A stretch of DNA of 64,000 nt. Origin: Rallus limicola (Eukaryota > Chordata > Aves > Gruiformes > Rallidae). This document shows positions 45,871 to 57,789 of this stretch, in pieces. The position numbers and the translations under genes were made by a program. Position 1 is the stretch's first letter; each line of letters begins with the position of its first letter. Under the pieces are notes generated by a model that had not been told where the DNA came from, did not search any database, and worked only from the letters and a program-made list of their open reading frames with translations. The DNA is taken from assembly GCA_022605955.1 (NCBI GenBank), contig JAKCOZ010000260.1, positions 124,001 to 188,000 on the forward strand. The letters are read 5' to 3'.

Positions 45871-47692
45871 TCGCCCCTGCACACGGAAACCCCTCCGTAC
45901 ACCCTCATAGCTACTGTCCAGCCTCCCCCATCTACACACGCCTTCCAACCCTCTGTACCTCCTCACCCACTATACATTTTTTAAATCCTGGGCTTTAAAA
46001 TCTTATGTTGATGGTTTGGGGCATGGGGCATTTTGGAGGACCAGGGCCGGCTCTCTGAACACTGTGATATAAAAAGCCCTACAAGAAATGAACCATGGCT
46101 CTCCTATCGCTGCCCCTGGGCTGGGTGCTGGCAGCTGTGGGCTGTGCTGGGGCTGAGAGGACTGGGCTGCTCTGAGCTGCACTCTCAGGGAGGAGGGGAG
46201 AAGTATTGCTTGTGGGGAGGGGTCTTTGGCAGAAACCTGCCACACTGAGCTCTGGCCTGGGACCATAGGTGGACGAAAAGGACCAATGTGGTGTCACCAT
46301 GATTCGGACAATGATGATGATGGTGGCAGGGAGCGAGCTCCAGACTGCTGGGGCCTTGGGAGCTGTCAAGGGGGCCTTGACAGCTCCCATGCTGCCTGAG
46401 GCCTGGCCCAGGAGCCTTGGTCCGGTCTTAGAGCTCGGCAGGAGCTCAAGGCAAGCCCCATTGGATGAAGAGACTGGCCTTCTATGTGTGGGCACGGAGA
46501 GGAGCTAAAATCTGCTTTGTGGGGGCTTGAAACACAGCTCATGGGGCCAGTCTGGAGCTCAGAACACAGGCTGGAGTCCTGTTTGTCGGGGCTCCAAGCT
46601 TCACTCATTGCTGTCCTGTCACAGTACCCTGCATAGCTGGGTACTGGCAGAGAGTGGGGGGCTGCAGGGGTGGCTGCTGCAAGGAGCAGCCAGAAGCTGT
46701 CTGCATGCCCCACAGAGCAAACACCAGCCAACTCAAGGCCTGTGTCCAGCTTCTGGCCAGGCCAGACTTAACCTCCCCATGCAGCCAGCACTGGGGAGCT
46801 GAGTTAGCCTGGCCTAATTCATGACTGCAGAGTCACGGAGTGAGTGGTGGAACCTGCTCACCCTTCAACAGTCCAGTGTGGCCAGTGAAGAAGTCCCATG
46901 GATCTGGAGGCTGTCAGTCGGCCATCGTGGCCTGAATGAAGCCTGTAACCTACTTGGAGTCTCTGGCAGACAGCACCAGAGAGACTGGAGGCAGAGCGCT
47001 GTGGCTTTGGAGTCAGGGCTACAGAGGATCCCCAGCTCCTTACACTACCAGAGAGTGTATTATTATTATTTAAATAATATGCGGACACAAACCAAACGAC
47101 TTCACGCAGTCACTCAAGATAATGCCTAATTACATCATCCTGTTCTTCAATTCCTGTTCCCTACAGACACTCCCTTGAGATAATACAAGAAAAAAAAGCT
47201 GTAGAGATGCAAAGCTGCAGAATTCTGAAAGGGTGTCACCTGGGAGCCAGCACCAGATAGATGCAACAAGGATAAGAACTGCAGGGTAGGGATGGCAGGA
47301 TTATCAAATTCAGATTCACTTTCTATGTCCTGCATAGACTTGAGCAGCAGATCAGTGCCTGCTACTCTCAACCGGATATTCCAACCCTGACAGCTCCGGT
47401 AGAAGGCAAGTAACTCAATTGCTCACACGCTGTTGGCTTGAGAAACTTGTAGGGTCGTGCAAAAGCCTGATGGCCCTGAGCACCGTAGTGGCAGACAGGC
47501 TTGAGAGTCCAAGGCGGCTCTGCTGTGTCGCAGCTGCAGGCGGGTCTGCTGGAGGGGCAGGGCTGTGGAAGGCAGATGGAAGCAGCAGAAGGAATGCTGT
47601 TGGTTCTCAGGAGGTCTCTGCGCAGAGTGGCTGAGCCTCCCCAAGTGCTCGTTTCTGGGAATCCCCTCACCCTGAGCTCTTCTGTTCTGCAG

Positions 47693-47843
47693 TTGGTACG
47701 ATCTGCGCGGCTCCGCGTCTGGCCGGGGCATGGTTACGGGTTCAAGCTAATAGGTGCTTTGAAGAGACCGGTGAAGTGGAGCTCCGCTACGTGGACTACA
47801 GAGGCTATGACAGAGCGGAGATGGAGCAGCTCAGAAAGATCAG
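47693..47843 (+). pseudogene. AKAP1: AKAP1 Tudor-domain exon
   Basis: Between an acceptor (tctgttctgcag) and a donor (ATCAG|gtctgt), one frame encodes TICAAPRLAGAWLRVQANRC, then FEETGEVELRYVDYRGYDRA and EQLRKIR. This matches the AKAP1 Tudor domain, including the aromatic-rich YVDYxGY turn. Splice phase 2 joins it to 48,020, which continues RSDFLALVFQ. AKAP1 is a mitochondrial scaffold for PKA and RNA. The exon itself is intact; the following exon is cut by ERV sequence. Confidence 0.85.
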
Positions 47844-48019
47844 GTCTGTAGGTCCTCTGCTGCTGCCACTTGGATTGCTGGGAGTGTGGTCTGGGCTTCT
47901 TGGAGGGTCGTTACTTTGAAACTGAATTCCTGCTAAAGCAACTGATGAATTGCTGTAACCTTCAAGAACACAAGAGTAACTTCTATCTAACTTCTTGGGT
48001 TGATTCCCTTTTCCTTCAG

Positions 48020-48050
48020 GTCTGACTTCTTAGCGCTGGTTTTCCAAGCA
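48020..48050 (+). pseudogene. AKAP1: AKAP1 Tudor-domain exon, 3' part cut by ERV
   Basis: Starts after 'ttttccttcag' and encodes (R)SDFLALVFQA, as in AKAP1 (RSDFVTLPFQGA). From about 48,051 the sequence matches the reverse complement of about 37,840-37,835 in the minus-strand ERV, and a stop follows at once. The junction is thus a host exon/ERV breakpoint. Confidence 0.75.
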
Positions 48051-50030
48051 GCATGACCTGAGCAACTTCAGCTTTTCCTTGAAAAGCTGGTAAAGATGGA
48101 AGCGGAGCAGGCAACAGCATGCTCTGCTGTTAAAGGGTTTGCAGAATTACCCACCCACCCGACAGCTACAGATACGAAGACTCATCGACTAAACCAGGGT
48201 ATTTCGATTCCTACTCAATCGTGGTAATTACCAGGGAGAATTTATGTGGGGATGAGCGGGTGGTGGAGAAAGGAGAGGCGGAGGACGCATGGAGACCGCG
48301 CAGCGGTCCGGACACTCAGTTCCCCCCACCTCAGCTCCCCCCCACCACCACCTTTCCCCCCCTCAGACCGAGTGGATGTGATAATTTGCATCTTGCAATG
48401 TCATTTGTCTGATCAATCGGTTTTCAGTGTTTGTTCGTATATGCTATAGGCTCAGGGATGCGTTTCTCCAACTGAGAGCAAGGCTCTTCACTAAGAAAAA
48501 GGATTTTTGACAGCGACCATTGAAACTGGGCAGCTTACTTTAAAAATGTAACCTGGAAAACAGAAATGTCCCTTTCAGTTGATCAGTGTACAGGATTCAA
48601 CACGGGAGCAACTAAGGGTCGTATCACACCTTCCACAAGTCTGTGGAACGTGCCTAAATTTTTAAAAGATTGGGTTGATTGGGGTTTTTTGTCAGTATGC
48701 TTTTACACACTGATGATTAGGAAAAATTTGCCTTTTCAGTCTCTACTATGAGCAAGTGTGCTCCCACAAAGCATATAACCTTCAACAACTAGGTAGCAGT
48801 ACACTGGTAGCTTGAGCACTTGCTCCAGTATGAAAAATGCAATCCTTATCTAATCTTTTATCACTACGTGGCGGATAATATTGATTGTGGGGAAAAAACC
48901 TGAACACTGAAAGTTTGATTCATGACTTAGCAGGACATTTGAAAAGCAAGGGGTTACAGATTGCTCCAGAGAAAATTCCAAAGAAGCCAGTGTGGAACTA
49001 TTTGGACTGACAAATTGATAAATGATGCTCAAAAGTTGCTTAGAGATATTAACTGGTTTCGGTCGTTGTGTGGTATTATGCATCAGTATTTGATTACCCA
49101 TATTTGCAGCCCCTCTGAACTAACTGGCTGACTCAGGGTCTAGCAGGGAGAAATGAGAGAGCAGACAGGCTGGTAGCACCGACATGGACTGCTGCTTTGC
49201 ACAAGCTGAGAAGTCGCATGGATCTTTTTTTTTAACAGTTTGCTAAGGTCCTTCAACAACAATACCACTTCTTGGTTGCTGAGGCTAAAGGCATTGTACA
49301 GTTGTACCTAGACTGTCAGCAGTTCAACAGTGGCCTTGCCCCTGGCATCAATCCTCGTGGCACAGGCCCACTGGAAGTTTGGCAAATGGACGTTACACAC
49401 GTCCCAGAATTTGGTCGGCAAAAGTATGTCCATGTTTGTATAGATCCTGTTTTTCTGGCAGTGTGGGGCTACTGCACAAACGGGGGAATCTAGTCAACAT
49501 GTCCAACACCACGTGTGCTCTGTTATAGCAGCACTTGGGTACCCCGTCAGATCAAAACAGACAGTGACAGCCCAGAATATATAGCACAAGCAATACAAAC
49601 CTTTTTCCTTACCAATTATGGGCTATTACCTAGGACATTACTGTGCAACAGGGACATCCCATTCACCTACAGGCCAAGCCATAGTGGAACATGTGAATCA
49701 AACAAGACAGTTTGGTACCTCCAACGGTGAAATATGCAGTAGGATTAGAGGAGATTTGAAAGGGAACAAAAAAAACCCCAAAACCACAACAAAAAAAAAC
49801 AAAAGAAAAGGAAAAGAAAGTCAATGTCAGGTGTTAATAAGACAGGTACTAATTTGGGGAAGGAGATCTGCCTGTGTCATTACAGATATGGGAACCAAGT
49901 GGATAAAGCCATGGACCCAGAAGAAATCGAGCCTGCGTGAACCAGGATGGGATCCTGACCGCAGTAGCTGAAGTCAAGTGTTCCAGCTGCAGCCACGGTG
50001 GACCATGGATTTTGCTGTGGGACATTTTGA
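48051..50030 (+). pseudogene. ERVK-like pol remnant with integrase
   Basis: Homologous to the minus-strand ERV at 35,940-37,840. After broken reverse-transcriptase sequence come the integrase zinc-binding part (49,200-49,330) and the catalytic core (EVWQMDVTHVPEFGRQKYVH at 49,370-49,440, first catalytic Asp present). Frames change several times, and internal deletions relative to the other copy are visible near 48,190. Inactive. Confidence 0.8.
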
Positions 50031-50059
50031 ACCATCTAACAGTGTCTGAAATATGCATG

Positions 50060-51205
50060 TGTTTGTGGTAAATGAAAGATAGGGAAATAGTGATTTCTGC
50101 ACAGCCTAAGAACACAGACTACAATGGGTGCCTGCACATAAATGTGAGGCTGATGTTACCTGCACTCCTGACACTCCTGATTGGCGCAGCAAACAAATAC
50201 AATAGCAAAGGTATTAAGGTACTTAGCTACAGACTTGTGCAGCGCTTGAGTTTTGTTGCTCTCTCATGATATGTGCTGCAGGAATCTGTCTGGCCACTCA
50301 GCATTCAGCAATTAATAAACCAAACCCAAAAGATACTACAAAAACAAGCAAACAAAAAAAGAGAGAAGAAAACAAACAGAAAACAAGAAAAGGGGAATTC
50401 TCTGCATTGGACAAATGGTTTCATGAGTGGGCGTTTCAGGGTGGATATTGTCCATGGTCACATTTGGATTATTGAATTTGGTAATTATGGTACCTGTCTG
50501 ACATTTACTGCCATGCTTGCTGAGCTTTCTGCAAAGGGCCCTTGCAGAGACCTCTAACAAGCAGATACTAGAAAGAAAAGGAAAAAATTGTCAGGGAAGA
50601 CAGCAGGCCTGCCAGCGGTCTGGCTCTCCTCACAAAGACACAGGCTCTGACAATATCCTTGAATTTCCCAGGAAACAGGCAAATTATTTCTGCTGAGAGG
50701 GATTTGGTAAGCACCTTTTCAAAACACAGCGGCCTTGAAGGCAGGTGGACAGACTGCCTTAAACCAAGGAGTTGTGAGAAGCTATTGGGAAGTAAGCAAA
50801 CAGGTCATGACCTATCCATAAGAAGAGGGTCAAAACACGGCAGGTGTGCAGATAACTTGTAGACATCAAAGGTAAACTAACAATGTGTAGCTATAAGATC
50901 TGCTTACCAAAGCTCGTTACACTTGCTAATTAATCCCTTTGGTGGGAACAGTGTGTGTGGCGGATTAGCAGTTTTTAGCTTGCCAGGTTTTACAGGATGG
51001 CTTTTAGTTTACTGCATGGCCTTTACATTTAGTTAAATAAGCACTTAAGTTTTTGTGAGTTATTTTTGCCTTAGTGTTATTGGATGATGCTTGTTGCAAA
51101 AATCTGGCTGGTCCATAAACAAGAAGGGGAAATTGTATCCATGCCTTCCTTCTCCTGCTGTACCTGCAGTCCCTGACAGAAGTTCAAGGCTGGAGTGTTC
51201 CACAA
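50060..51205. other. Probable ERV-derived region, no gene resolved
   Basis: AT-rich with A-rich runs (50,330-50,400). 50,990-51,035 is repeated at 57,107-57,175. It lies between integrase and env fragments of the same strand, so it is probably decayed ERV internal sequence. Confidence 0.4.
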
Positions 51206-51209
51206 CCAA

Positions 51210-51605
51210 AGATGGTTCAGAATGTTTGGGTGACTTTGGCAAAAGCTATCAAACAAGATAGTATGTGTCTATCTGTGCCCACTCCAGAAAATCCCTTCTC
51301 TACCTGTTTGGTTGGACTACCAGTAGATGACTGGCCTAATCCTACTTCCACGCCTGATTTGCGTAGTTCCCCTTGCTCGTGTGTCAGTCCTTGGGATGGA
51401 TGGTGTTTTTACACAGCTTCCTCAACAGATGCAGGAGCCTCAGGAATTGTTGCTGTTGGGCTCAGTGAAGATGGACGCTTGTGTGTTCTGTAATTCCTCT
51501 TACAAGACTAACCGAAAAGGCCAGAATGTTAATGCTGCTCTAGGTGCTTACAGAAATGTTACTGCTTGGTGTGCCTATGTTTCTCCTCAAATCTCACATT
51601 CTACG
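51210..51605 (+). pseudogene. ERV envelope surface-subunit fragment
   Basis: Encodes VWVTLAKAIKQDSMCLSV, NPFSTCLVGLPV and, in another frame, QNVNAALGAYRNVTAWCAYV. This is the style of avian ERV envelope surface proteins. It stops abruptly at 51,606 where unit D3 begins. The transmembrane part resumes at 57,290, so the provirus has been split by rearrangement. Confidence 0.65.
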
Positions 51606-51967
51606 TGTATCCTGCTGAGAAGAGCTCAAAAGCAACATGGCGTCTGAAGGGGGGGTAATGGGGAGAGGCGTGGGTGGGAACATGGTCGGGCACTCCCCAG
51701 AACCTCCATTCCCAGACCCCCAAACCAGCCCTGAACACAGAAAACCCTCTGTACACCCCCAAATCCGTTGCCCAGCCACCCCCATCTTTGAAAGCCCCCC
51801 AGCCTCTTCCATACCCCCTCACCCAATTTACAATTTTTAATCTTGGGCTTTAAATACTTATGTTGATGGTTTGGGGCTGGGGGCATTTTGGATGACCAGG
51901 GCCGGCTCCCTCGACACTGTGATGCCAACCCACATCACACAGAACAACAGCCACGGCAGCAGGAGCC

Positions 51968-52114
51968 ATGGCTGGGTATCACTGCAGAAGCTTCTTCCTC
52001 AGGAAGGGGCCTGATGGCGATCGCAGAAAGAATTTCCATCCTGTGTCCAGGGAAGTCAAATATTCCCAGTCCCTGAGCAGGGCAGTAGTTAGCAGTGAGA
52101 GCTCCTCAGGCTGA
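51968..52114 (+). pseudogene. Protamine-like remnant, altered exon 1
   Basis: Begins MAGYHCRSFFLRKGPDGDRR and stays open for 48 codons. Past the first six codons it no longer resembles the arginine-rich exon 1 and has no conserved donor. The CRE upstream reads TGATGCCA. Probably dead; the open frame could be chance. Confidence 0.45.
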
Positions 52115-52765
52115 AGAGAGAAACTGCTGCTCTGACTGTAGCAACTAAAGCTGCTGGGAGGTCTCAGAGCGGTCTCTGGGAGTCGGGGTGCCCAATGCCT
52201 GGTGTCAGGGAGGCTCGGACAACGTCTCCTTCGCCTCATGCCCGGCCTCACTGTTCTCACTGGGAGTTCTGGCCTCAGCTCAGCTTGGCCGCAGCTGGAG
52301 CAGAGCCTGGGCCTGCCCAGACCAGCATGGCCACCTGGCAGTCCTGTGCTAAAGGCCTACAACTCCCAGCAAGCCATGACTTGCTGGAGCCTGAGCCTCT
52401 GGGGACAGGGTCCCCTGGCCCTGCCCAGCTCCCTCAGGCCCCACGGCTGCTCCCTGAAGCTTTGCTTGCCCTGCCCTGAGAGGGGAAGAGCAGATGGACA
52501 GAGGGCTGGAGGGACACAGGCCGGGCCAGGGGGCAGGCCAGGGGGACACAGCAAAGGCACACACACAGTCTCAGGTGAGGCACTTGTTGTGTGCTCTCTG
52601 GAAGGGACGTGAATTTCAGGAGCAGCTGGCAAACAGCCCTGTTGGTGCTCATTGAAACACCTTCAGGCATGTGTGAAACTTCAGCCTTTGTGTTACTTGC
52701 CCAGTGAGGATTGTAGGGAGCTTTCTTGTTTCTCCTCCTAGCTGTCATTGCTGAGGCTGTGTGAA

Positions 52766-52936
52766 ATGGCTGGGCGCTTCCACAAAGTCCTGCTGTGTGC
52801 CCTACCTGGAGTGCTGGCACTTGTTGGCTGCTGCTGGCTGCATTCCCAAAGGAAAAAGTATGCCAGCTCTGTTGAGAAGAAGAAAGAGCCGCTGAAGAGC
52901 AGCAGGAGGAAGAACCAGCAGCAAGCTGGCATCTGA
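52766..52936 (+). CDS. AKAP1-like N-terminal anchor protein, copy 3
   Basis: 56 residues: the same anchor (MAGRFHKVLLCALPGVLALV ... HSQRKKY), then a short indel relative to copies 1 and 2 changes the frame. The tail is therefore basic (EKKKEPLKSSRRKNQQQAGI) instead of acidic. First exon donor at 52,575 (CAG|gtgagg) and exon 2 start at 52,742 are kept; the SBS element at 52,356 is truncated. A membrane anchor with a basic cytosolic tail would be the product if translated. Confidence 0.5.
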   Translation: MAGRFHKVLLCALPGVLALVGCCWLHSQRKKYASSVEKKKEPLKSSRRKNQQQAGI

Positions 52937-54523
52937 TGGGGGAGGGATGGGGAGAGGGGTGGGTGGAATCATGGTCTGGCACTCCCCAGAACCCCCACTC
53001 CCAGATCTCCTAATCGCCCCTGCACACGGAAACCGCTCCGTACAACCTCATAGCTACTGTCCAGCCTCCCCCATCTACACACGCCTTCCAACCCTCTGTA
53101 CCTCCTCACCCACTATACATTTTTTAAATCCTGGGCTTTAAAATCTTATGTTGATGGTTTGGGCATGGGGCATTTTGGAGGACCAGGGCCCGTTATCTGA
53201 ACACTGTGATATAAAAAGCCCTACAAGAAATGAACCATGGCTCTCCTATCGCTGCCCCTGGGCTGGGTGCTGGCAGCTGTGGGCTGTGCTGGGGCTGAGA
53301 GGACTGGGCTGCTCTGAGCTGCACTCTCAGGGAGGAGGGGAGAAGCATTGCTTGTGGGGAGGGGTCTTTGGCAGAAACCTGCCACACTGAGCTCTGGCCT
53401 GGGACCATAGGTGGACGAAAAGGACCAATGTGGTGTCACCATGATTCGGACAATGATGATGATGTCAAGGGGGCCTTCAGGCCCATCTCCCATGCTGCCT
53501 GAGGCCTGGCCCAGGAGCCTTGGTCCGGTCTTAAGAGCTCGGCAGGAGCTCAAGGCAAGCCCCATTGGATGAAGAGACTGGCCTTATATGTGTGGGCACG
53601 GAGAGGAGCTAAAATCTGGTTTGTGGGGGCTTGAAACACAGCTCATGGGGCCAGTCTGGAGCTCAGAACACAGGCTGGAGTCCTGTTTGTCGGGGCTCCA
53701 AGCTTCACTCATTGCTGTCCTGTCACAGTACCCTGCATAGCTGGGTACTGGCAGAGAGTGGGGGGCTGCAGGGGTGGCTGCTGCAAGGAGCAGCCAGAAA
53801 CTGTCTGCAGGCCCCACAGAGCAAACACCAGCCAGCTCAAGGCCTGTGTCCTGCTTCTGGCCAGGCCAGACATAACCTCCCCATGCAGCCAGCACTGGGG
53901 AGCTGAGTTAGCCTGGCCTAATTCATGACTGCAGAGTCACGGAGTGAGTGGTGGAACCTGCTCACCCTTCAACAGTCCAGTGTGGCCAGTGAAGAAGTCC
54001 CATGGATCTGGAGGCTGTCAGTCAGCCATCGTGGCCTGAATGAAGTCTGTAACCTACTTGGAGTCTCTGGCAGACAGCACCAGAGAGACTGGAGGCAGAG
54101 CGCTGGGGCTTTGGAGTCGGGGCTACAGAGGATCCCCAGCTCCTTACACTACCAGAGAGTGTATTATTATTATTAAAATAATATGCGGACACAAACCAAA
54201 CGACTTCACGCAGTCACTCAAGATAATGCTTCGTGGGGATTTAAAGAGGTTTGGAATAAGCCATCAGCCTCACTGCTGGACCCTGGGGCTCCCTCCTGCC
54301 CTGGGCACACAGCTGCAGCCAGGCAGGGAAAGGGGGGGCACCGTCACCTGATCCCTGTGGTGCTTTTGGTCTGGCTGGAGGGCAGATGCCCACCAAAGCC
54401 CCTCACACCCTTGCAAAGAACAGGGCAGAGACAGAGGTGGGAAATTACAGCGAGTAGCTGAGCCAAGAGGCAAGGGAGGAAGTCTGTCTACAGGGATAAA
54501 GCCAGCACAAACTGAACCATACA

Positions 54524-54780
54524 TGTACTGACGTACAGAAATCGACTCTGTAACTCGGAAGTTATAAAGTAGGTGTGTTTATTGCACGCAGATGCATGGG
54601 GGATAGCTCCACCACAAGCGTGCATACCTGAAGTAGCAAACCATCCACACATTTAGACAACAAAACAATGAATATTCAATTAATGCCTATACATATTCGT
54701 AACTGGAACCCGCCTACTCTCACTTCACATGCTAATTAGCTTATCAGTCCTTGGCGCTTGCGCAGATACTTCCCAAGGTC
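54524..54780 (-). mobile_element. ERV LTR fragment
   Basis: On the minus strand it ends 'AATAAACACACCTACTTTAT', then 'GTACGTCAGTACA'. This is an LTR R-U5-like arrangement with a CA end. The 5' end is cut at the boundary with segmental repeat C copy 2. Confidence 0.5.
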
Positions 54781-55324
54781 CAACAAAAGCCTGCAACTGC
54801 CTGCAAACTCAGACAACTGTGTGTAGGACAGGACCTAAAAGGGGTTAAATAGACAAACCCTGGGAGATTGAAAACAACACAGGAGCTAGCTGATAAAGGA
54901 TGAAAGATTACGGGAAGACTAGCCCTTCTGACACTAGGCAAGGGTAAGGGGAACTGGTTAGCCTTGAAGGGGGAGCAAGAGAAGTCTCAAAAAACAAAAC
55001 CAGAATGGCTACAGAGGTTGTGCTGCTAGGCTTGAGCTGCTTTTTTCTAACAATGTTCCTAAGCGTTTCTAAACCAACCAGCAAATGACTCATGTAGAAT
55101 GGCTTTTTACACACCAGTGAAAATAAGGCACACGTGGGGTTTGTCGAGTAGATAAACTTGTGATTTTATACAGTAAATTGTCAGTAGCTTGCATCAAGCT
55201 GTGCTCCACCTCTCAATCTCGGCAGTCAGACACACTGGGCAAAGCTCCCTGGTAAGTGGCAGTTCCAGAAAAGGGCTCATAGGTGAACTAGACTCAAGAG
55301 GTGGGGGAAACTGAGCCACCCAGG

Positions 55325-55889
55325 TGTCGTGGTTTCACCCCGGGTGTGGGATGAGATCCACGCAGCTGCCTGCTCCTTAAAGTAAAAGAGCAGGGGAAGA
55401 GGGAAAAGGGGGGGGGGGGGAAACAAGGGAAGGGGCAAATAACTCCAAAACCAAGAAACTAAGAGGCCCGTGGGTTGGGATAAGGGTAGTTTACTAAGAG
55501 TACAGAAAGATCAAATATAACAATGCTAACAGGGCTTTAGAGCAAAAGAATATGAAACTATTGATACACAATGCAGTTTCTCACCCAACCACACAACTCA
55601 GGCCGCACCACCCAGAACTGTCCCAGAACCCGACTGTCCCTCAAGACCCTCGCGTCCCGGCACCGCCCGCCCCCCTTCCTCCTCCCATCAGCCCCCAGTT
55701 ATCCTGGACAGGATGTAATTGGCATGGAATACTCTCTATGGCCCATCTGGGTCACCTGTCCTGGCCTTGACTGACTACAACTAGAAACATCAGGGTGTTC
55801 TCAGCACTGCTTTCATTGTAACTCCCAAACACAGCATTCCATCCGCTGCTACAAATGAAGTTAACTCTATCCTGACTGAAACCAGGACA
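55325..55889 (-). mobile_element. ERVL-type LTR, second copy
   Basis: Counterpart of 34,795-35,346 inside segmental repeat C. Confidence 0.75.
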
Positions 55890-55934
55890 GCTTGCCATAA
55901 CACATACGGCCCCTGTTCAATAAACTCTATGTCC

Positions 55935-56297
55935 TGTCGACGGAGGGAACACAAGCGCACTCGATGCGAATGATCAGCAAGCTCCGTTTATTGAATAGTA
56001 CAGCTGTCTTTTATAATAGTTCTAATTAGCTCATTACATATTGCAAAAGCCAAGCTCATCATTGGTAATTGCTTTTAAGGTCAGTCCTGCCCTTAATTCC
56101 TCATCTGTGGTTAACTGCATCCCCCCTTTCTCACGCCTGTCAAAGAGCCATCCTGTTGTTTGTAACTTGTGTAGCGAAGGGAGGAACGTCCTTGCTACAT
56201 CACCAACTAGATTAGTTGTATACGATGTTTCTCAAATTCCAGCTCGGCCAGCTGGCTTATGTCTCTGTGGCCTCTGTTAGCTAGCCATTCCTCCACA
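55935..56297 (-). mobile_element. ERV 3' LTR, second copy (363 bases)
   Basis: Counterpart of 35,392-35,754 with identical TG...CA ends, TATAAAA and AATAAA signals. Length is unchanged. Confidence 0.8.
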
Positions 56298-57289
56298 ACG
56301 TCCCAAAGGGTGTCTCTACTGCCATCAGTCTGCTGGTGGCCATTTTAGCATGTGAATATTCATATTTCAGACACTGTTAGATGGTTCAAAATGTCCCACA
56401 GCAAAATCCATGGTCCATCGTGGCTGCAGCTGGAACACTTGACTTCAGCTACTGCGATCAGGATCCCATCCTGGTTCACGCAGGCTCGATTTCTTCTGGG
56501 TCCATGGCTTTATCCACTTGGTTCCCTTATCTGTAATGACACAGGCAGATCTCCTTCCCTACGTTAGTGCCTGTAACTTCATTTCTTAGTAACACCTTTT
56601 ATTATTTTGTTTGTTCCCTTTCAAACCTCCCTCTAAACCTACTGCGTGTTTCACCATTGGAGGTACCAAACTGGCCTGCGGCAGACTGAAATAGTTGAAA
56701 GCATAAAGAGCTTTGTTTAGTCGATCAGCTGGAGAGAGAGATCTCCTTCTGTCCCCCGTTTTTCTTTTGTGAAGCAAACGCTGGAGAGTTTGATTCATAC
56801 ATTACACTACAGCCTGGCCTGCAGGCAGATGTGGTGTCCCTGTAACATAGGCAACGCTCCATAATTGAAAAAGAAAGGTTTGTATTGTTTGTGCTCTATA
56901 TTCTGGGCTGTCATTGTCGGCTTTGATTTTACAGGGTACTCAAGTGCTGCTATAGCAGAGCACACTTGGCACTGAATGTTCACTAGATTCCCCGGGTTGT
57001 GCAGCAGCAGTACAAACCCTTGAGCCTCAGCAACCCAGCAAGTGCTATTGTCCTGGAAGTATCTTAACAATTTGGTAAAAAGAATTTCTGACAACTTCTG
57101 AGCCTGTTTTTAGCTTGCCAGGTTTTACAGTATGGCTTTTAGTTTACTGCATGGCCTTTAGATTTAGTTACCCCAGGAGCCCTCCCTGCAGGTGTATTCT
57201 TAATACGCGGGGATCGTGCTTGGGGAGGTATTCCCTCACGTCTGACTGGCGGCCCCTGCAGCCTAGGACGCCTCTGGCTTCTTACACCC

Positions 57290-57630
57290 AGCCTCACTTT
57301 GACTCACTCAAAGCGACACATCCCTCGAAACACACATCAATTTAAGAGTGAATGTGATGCTCAGGTAACCTTTTGGAGACCTGGAAAGATCCTTGGTGCC
57401 TCAGTGCAAGCCCCAGGGGGAGCTGCTGCGGCTGCTCAGAAAATGGTTGGCTGTGTGGCTGGTTTAATAACTGGGGCATTGCTGGATGGGTTAGAGATAT
57501 TATTAAGGTGGGACTTGTCATCTTATTGATAATATTGTCTGTGCTCATAATAGTACCTTGTTTAGTTCAGTTGCTTAAGCAGCTAATTAACGAGTCTCAC
57601 CTCAGATGTCTTTGCATAAAACCAAAAAGG
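57290..57630 (+). pseudogene. ERV envelope transmembrane-subunit end
   Basis: One frame encodes WVRDIIKVGLVILLIILSVL followed by IIVPCLVQLLKQ, a membrane anchor with a short cytoplasmic tail, then reads into the LTR. A polypurine tract 'aaaaagggggaga' at 57,624-57,636 precedes the LTR, as expected at the 3' end of a provirus. The upstream fusion-peptide region is broken. Confidence 0.75.
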
Positions 57631-57636
57631 GGGAGA

Positions 57637-57789
57637 TGTGGGGATGACTGGCTATCTTCCTGGAAGGTATAAAAGGCTGCAGCTTGCTTGAATAAAATGG
57701 AGTGTTTCCTTTTAACCATATTTCCAAAGCCCTGGAAAACTTACTCTCCCCGCTGATGCTGGAATTTAGGACAAGGGAGCAACGGCAAC
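57637..57789 (+). mobile_element. ERV 3' LTR (short or truncated)
   Basis: Begins TGTGGGGATGACTGG and has TATAAAAG near 57,668 and AATAAA near 57,691. It ends 'cggcaaca' at 57,789. An AKAP1-like exon fragment follows directly, so the LTR end may be truncated by the join. Confidence 0.65.

Larger units (their letters stand above)
44640..47110 (+). repeat. Amplified unit D2
   Basis: Same order as D1, but the protamine-like body is deleted: its promoter (45,990-46,080, ending 'gtgatataaaaagccc') is joined directly to the protamine-like 3' flank. The same deletion is in D3, so D2 and D3 share a more recent ancestor than either does with D1. Confidence 0.8.
51607..54230 (+). repeat. Amplified unit D3
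   Basis: Starts 'ctgctgagaagagctc' as D1 does at 39,690. It contains a protamine-like remnant (51,968), the AKAP1-like exon (52,766), the protamine-like promoter joined to the 3' flank (53,150-53,300), and the same downstream block as D2 up to 54,230. Confidence 0.85.
54781..57107. repeat. Segmental repeat C, copy 2
   Basis: Direct copy of 34,241-36,556, carrying both LTRs (55,325-55,889 and 55,935-56,297) and the ERV pol 3' end. It differs by a longer G-run near 55,410 and by about 17 bases retained near 56,370 that copy 1 lacks. Confidence 0.9.

Noticed and set aside
46089..46172. Short signal-peptide-like frame (MALLSLPLGWVLAAVGCAG) after a TATA-like motif in D2 and D3
   Set aside because: It lies too close to the TATA-like motif for the start codon to be in the transcript, and the sequence is the protamine-like 3' flank brought there by a deletion.
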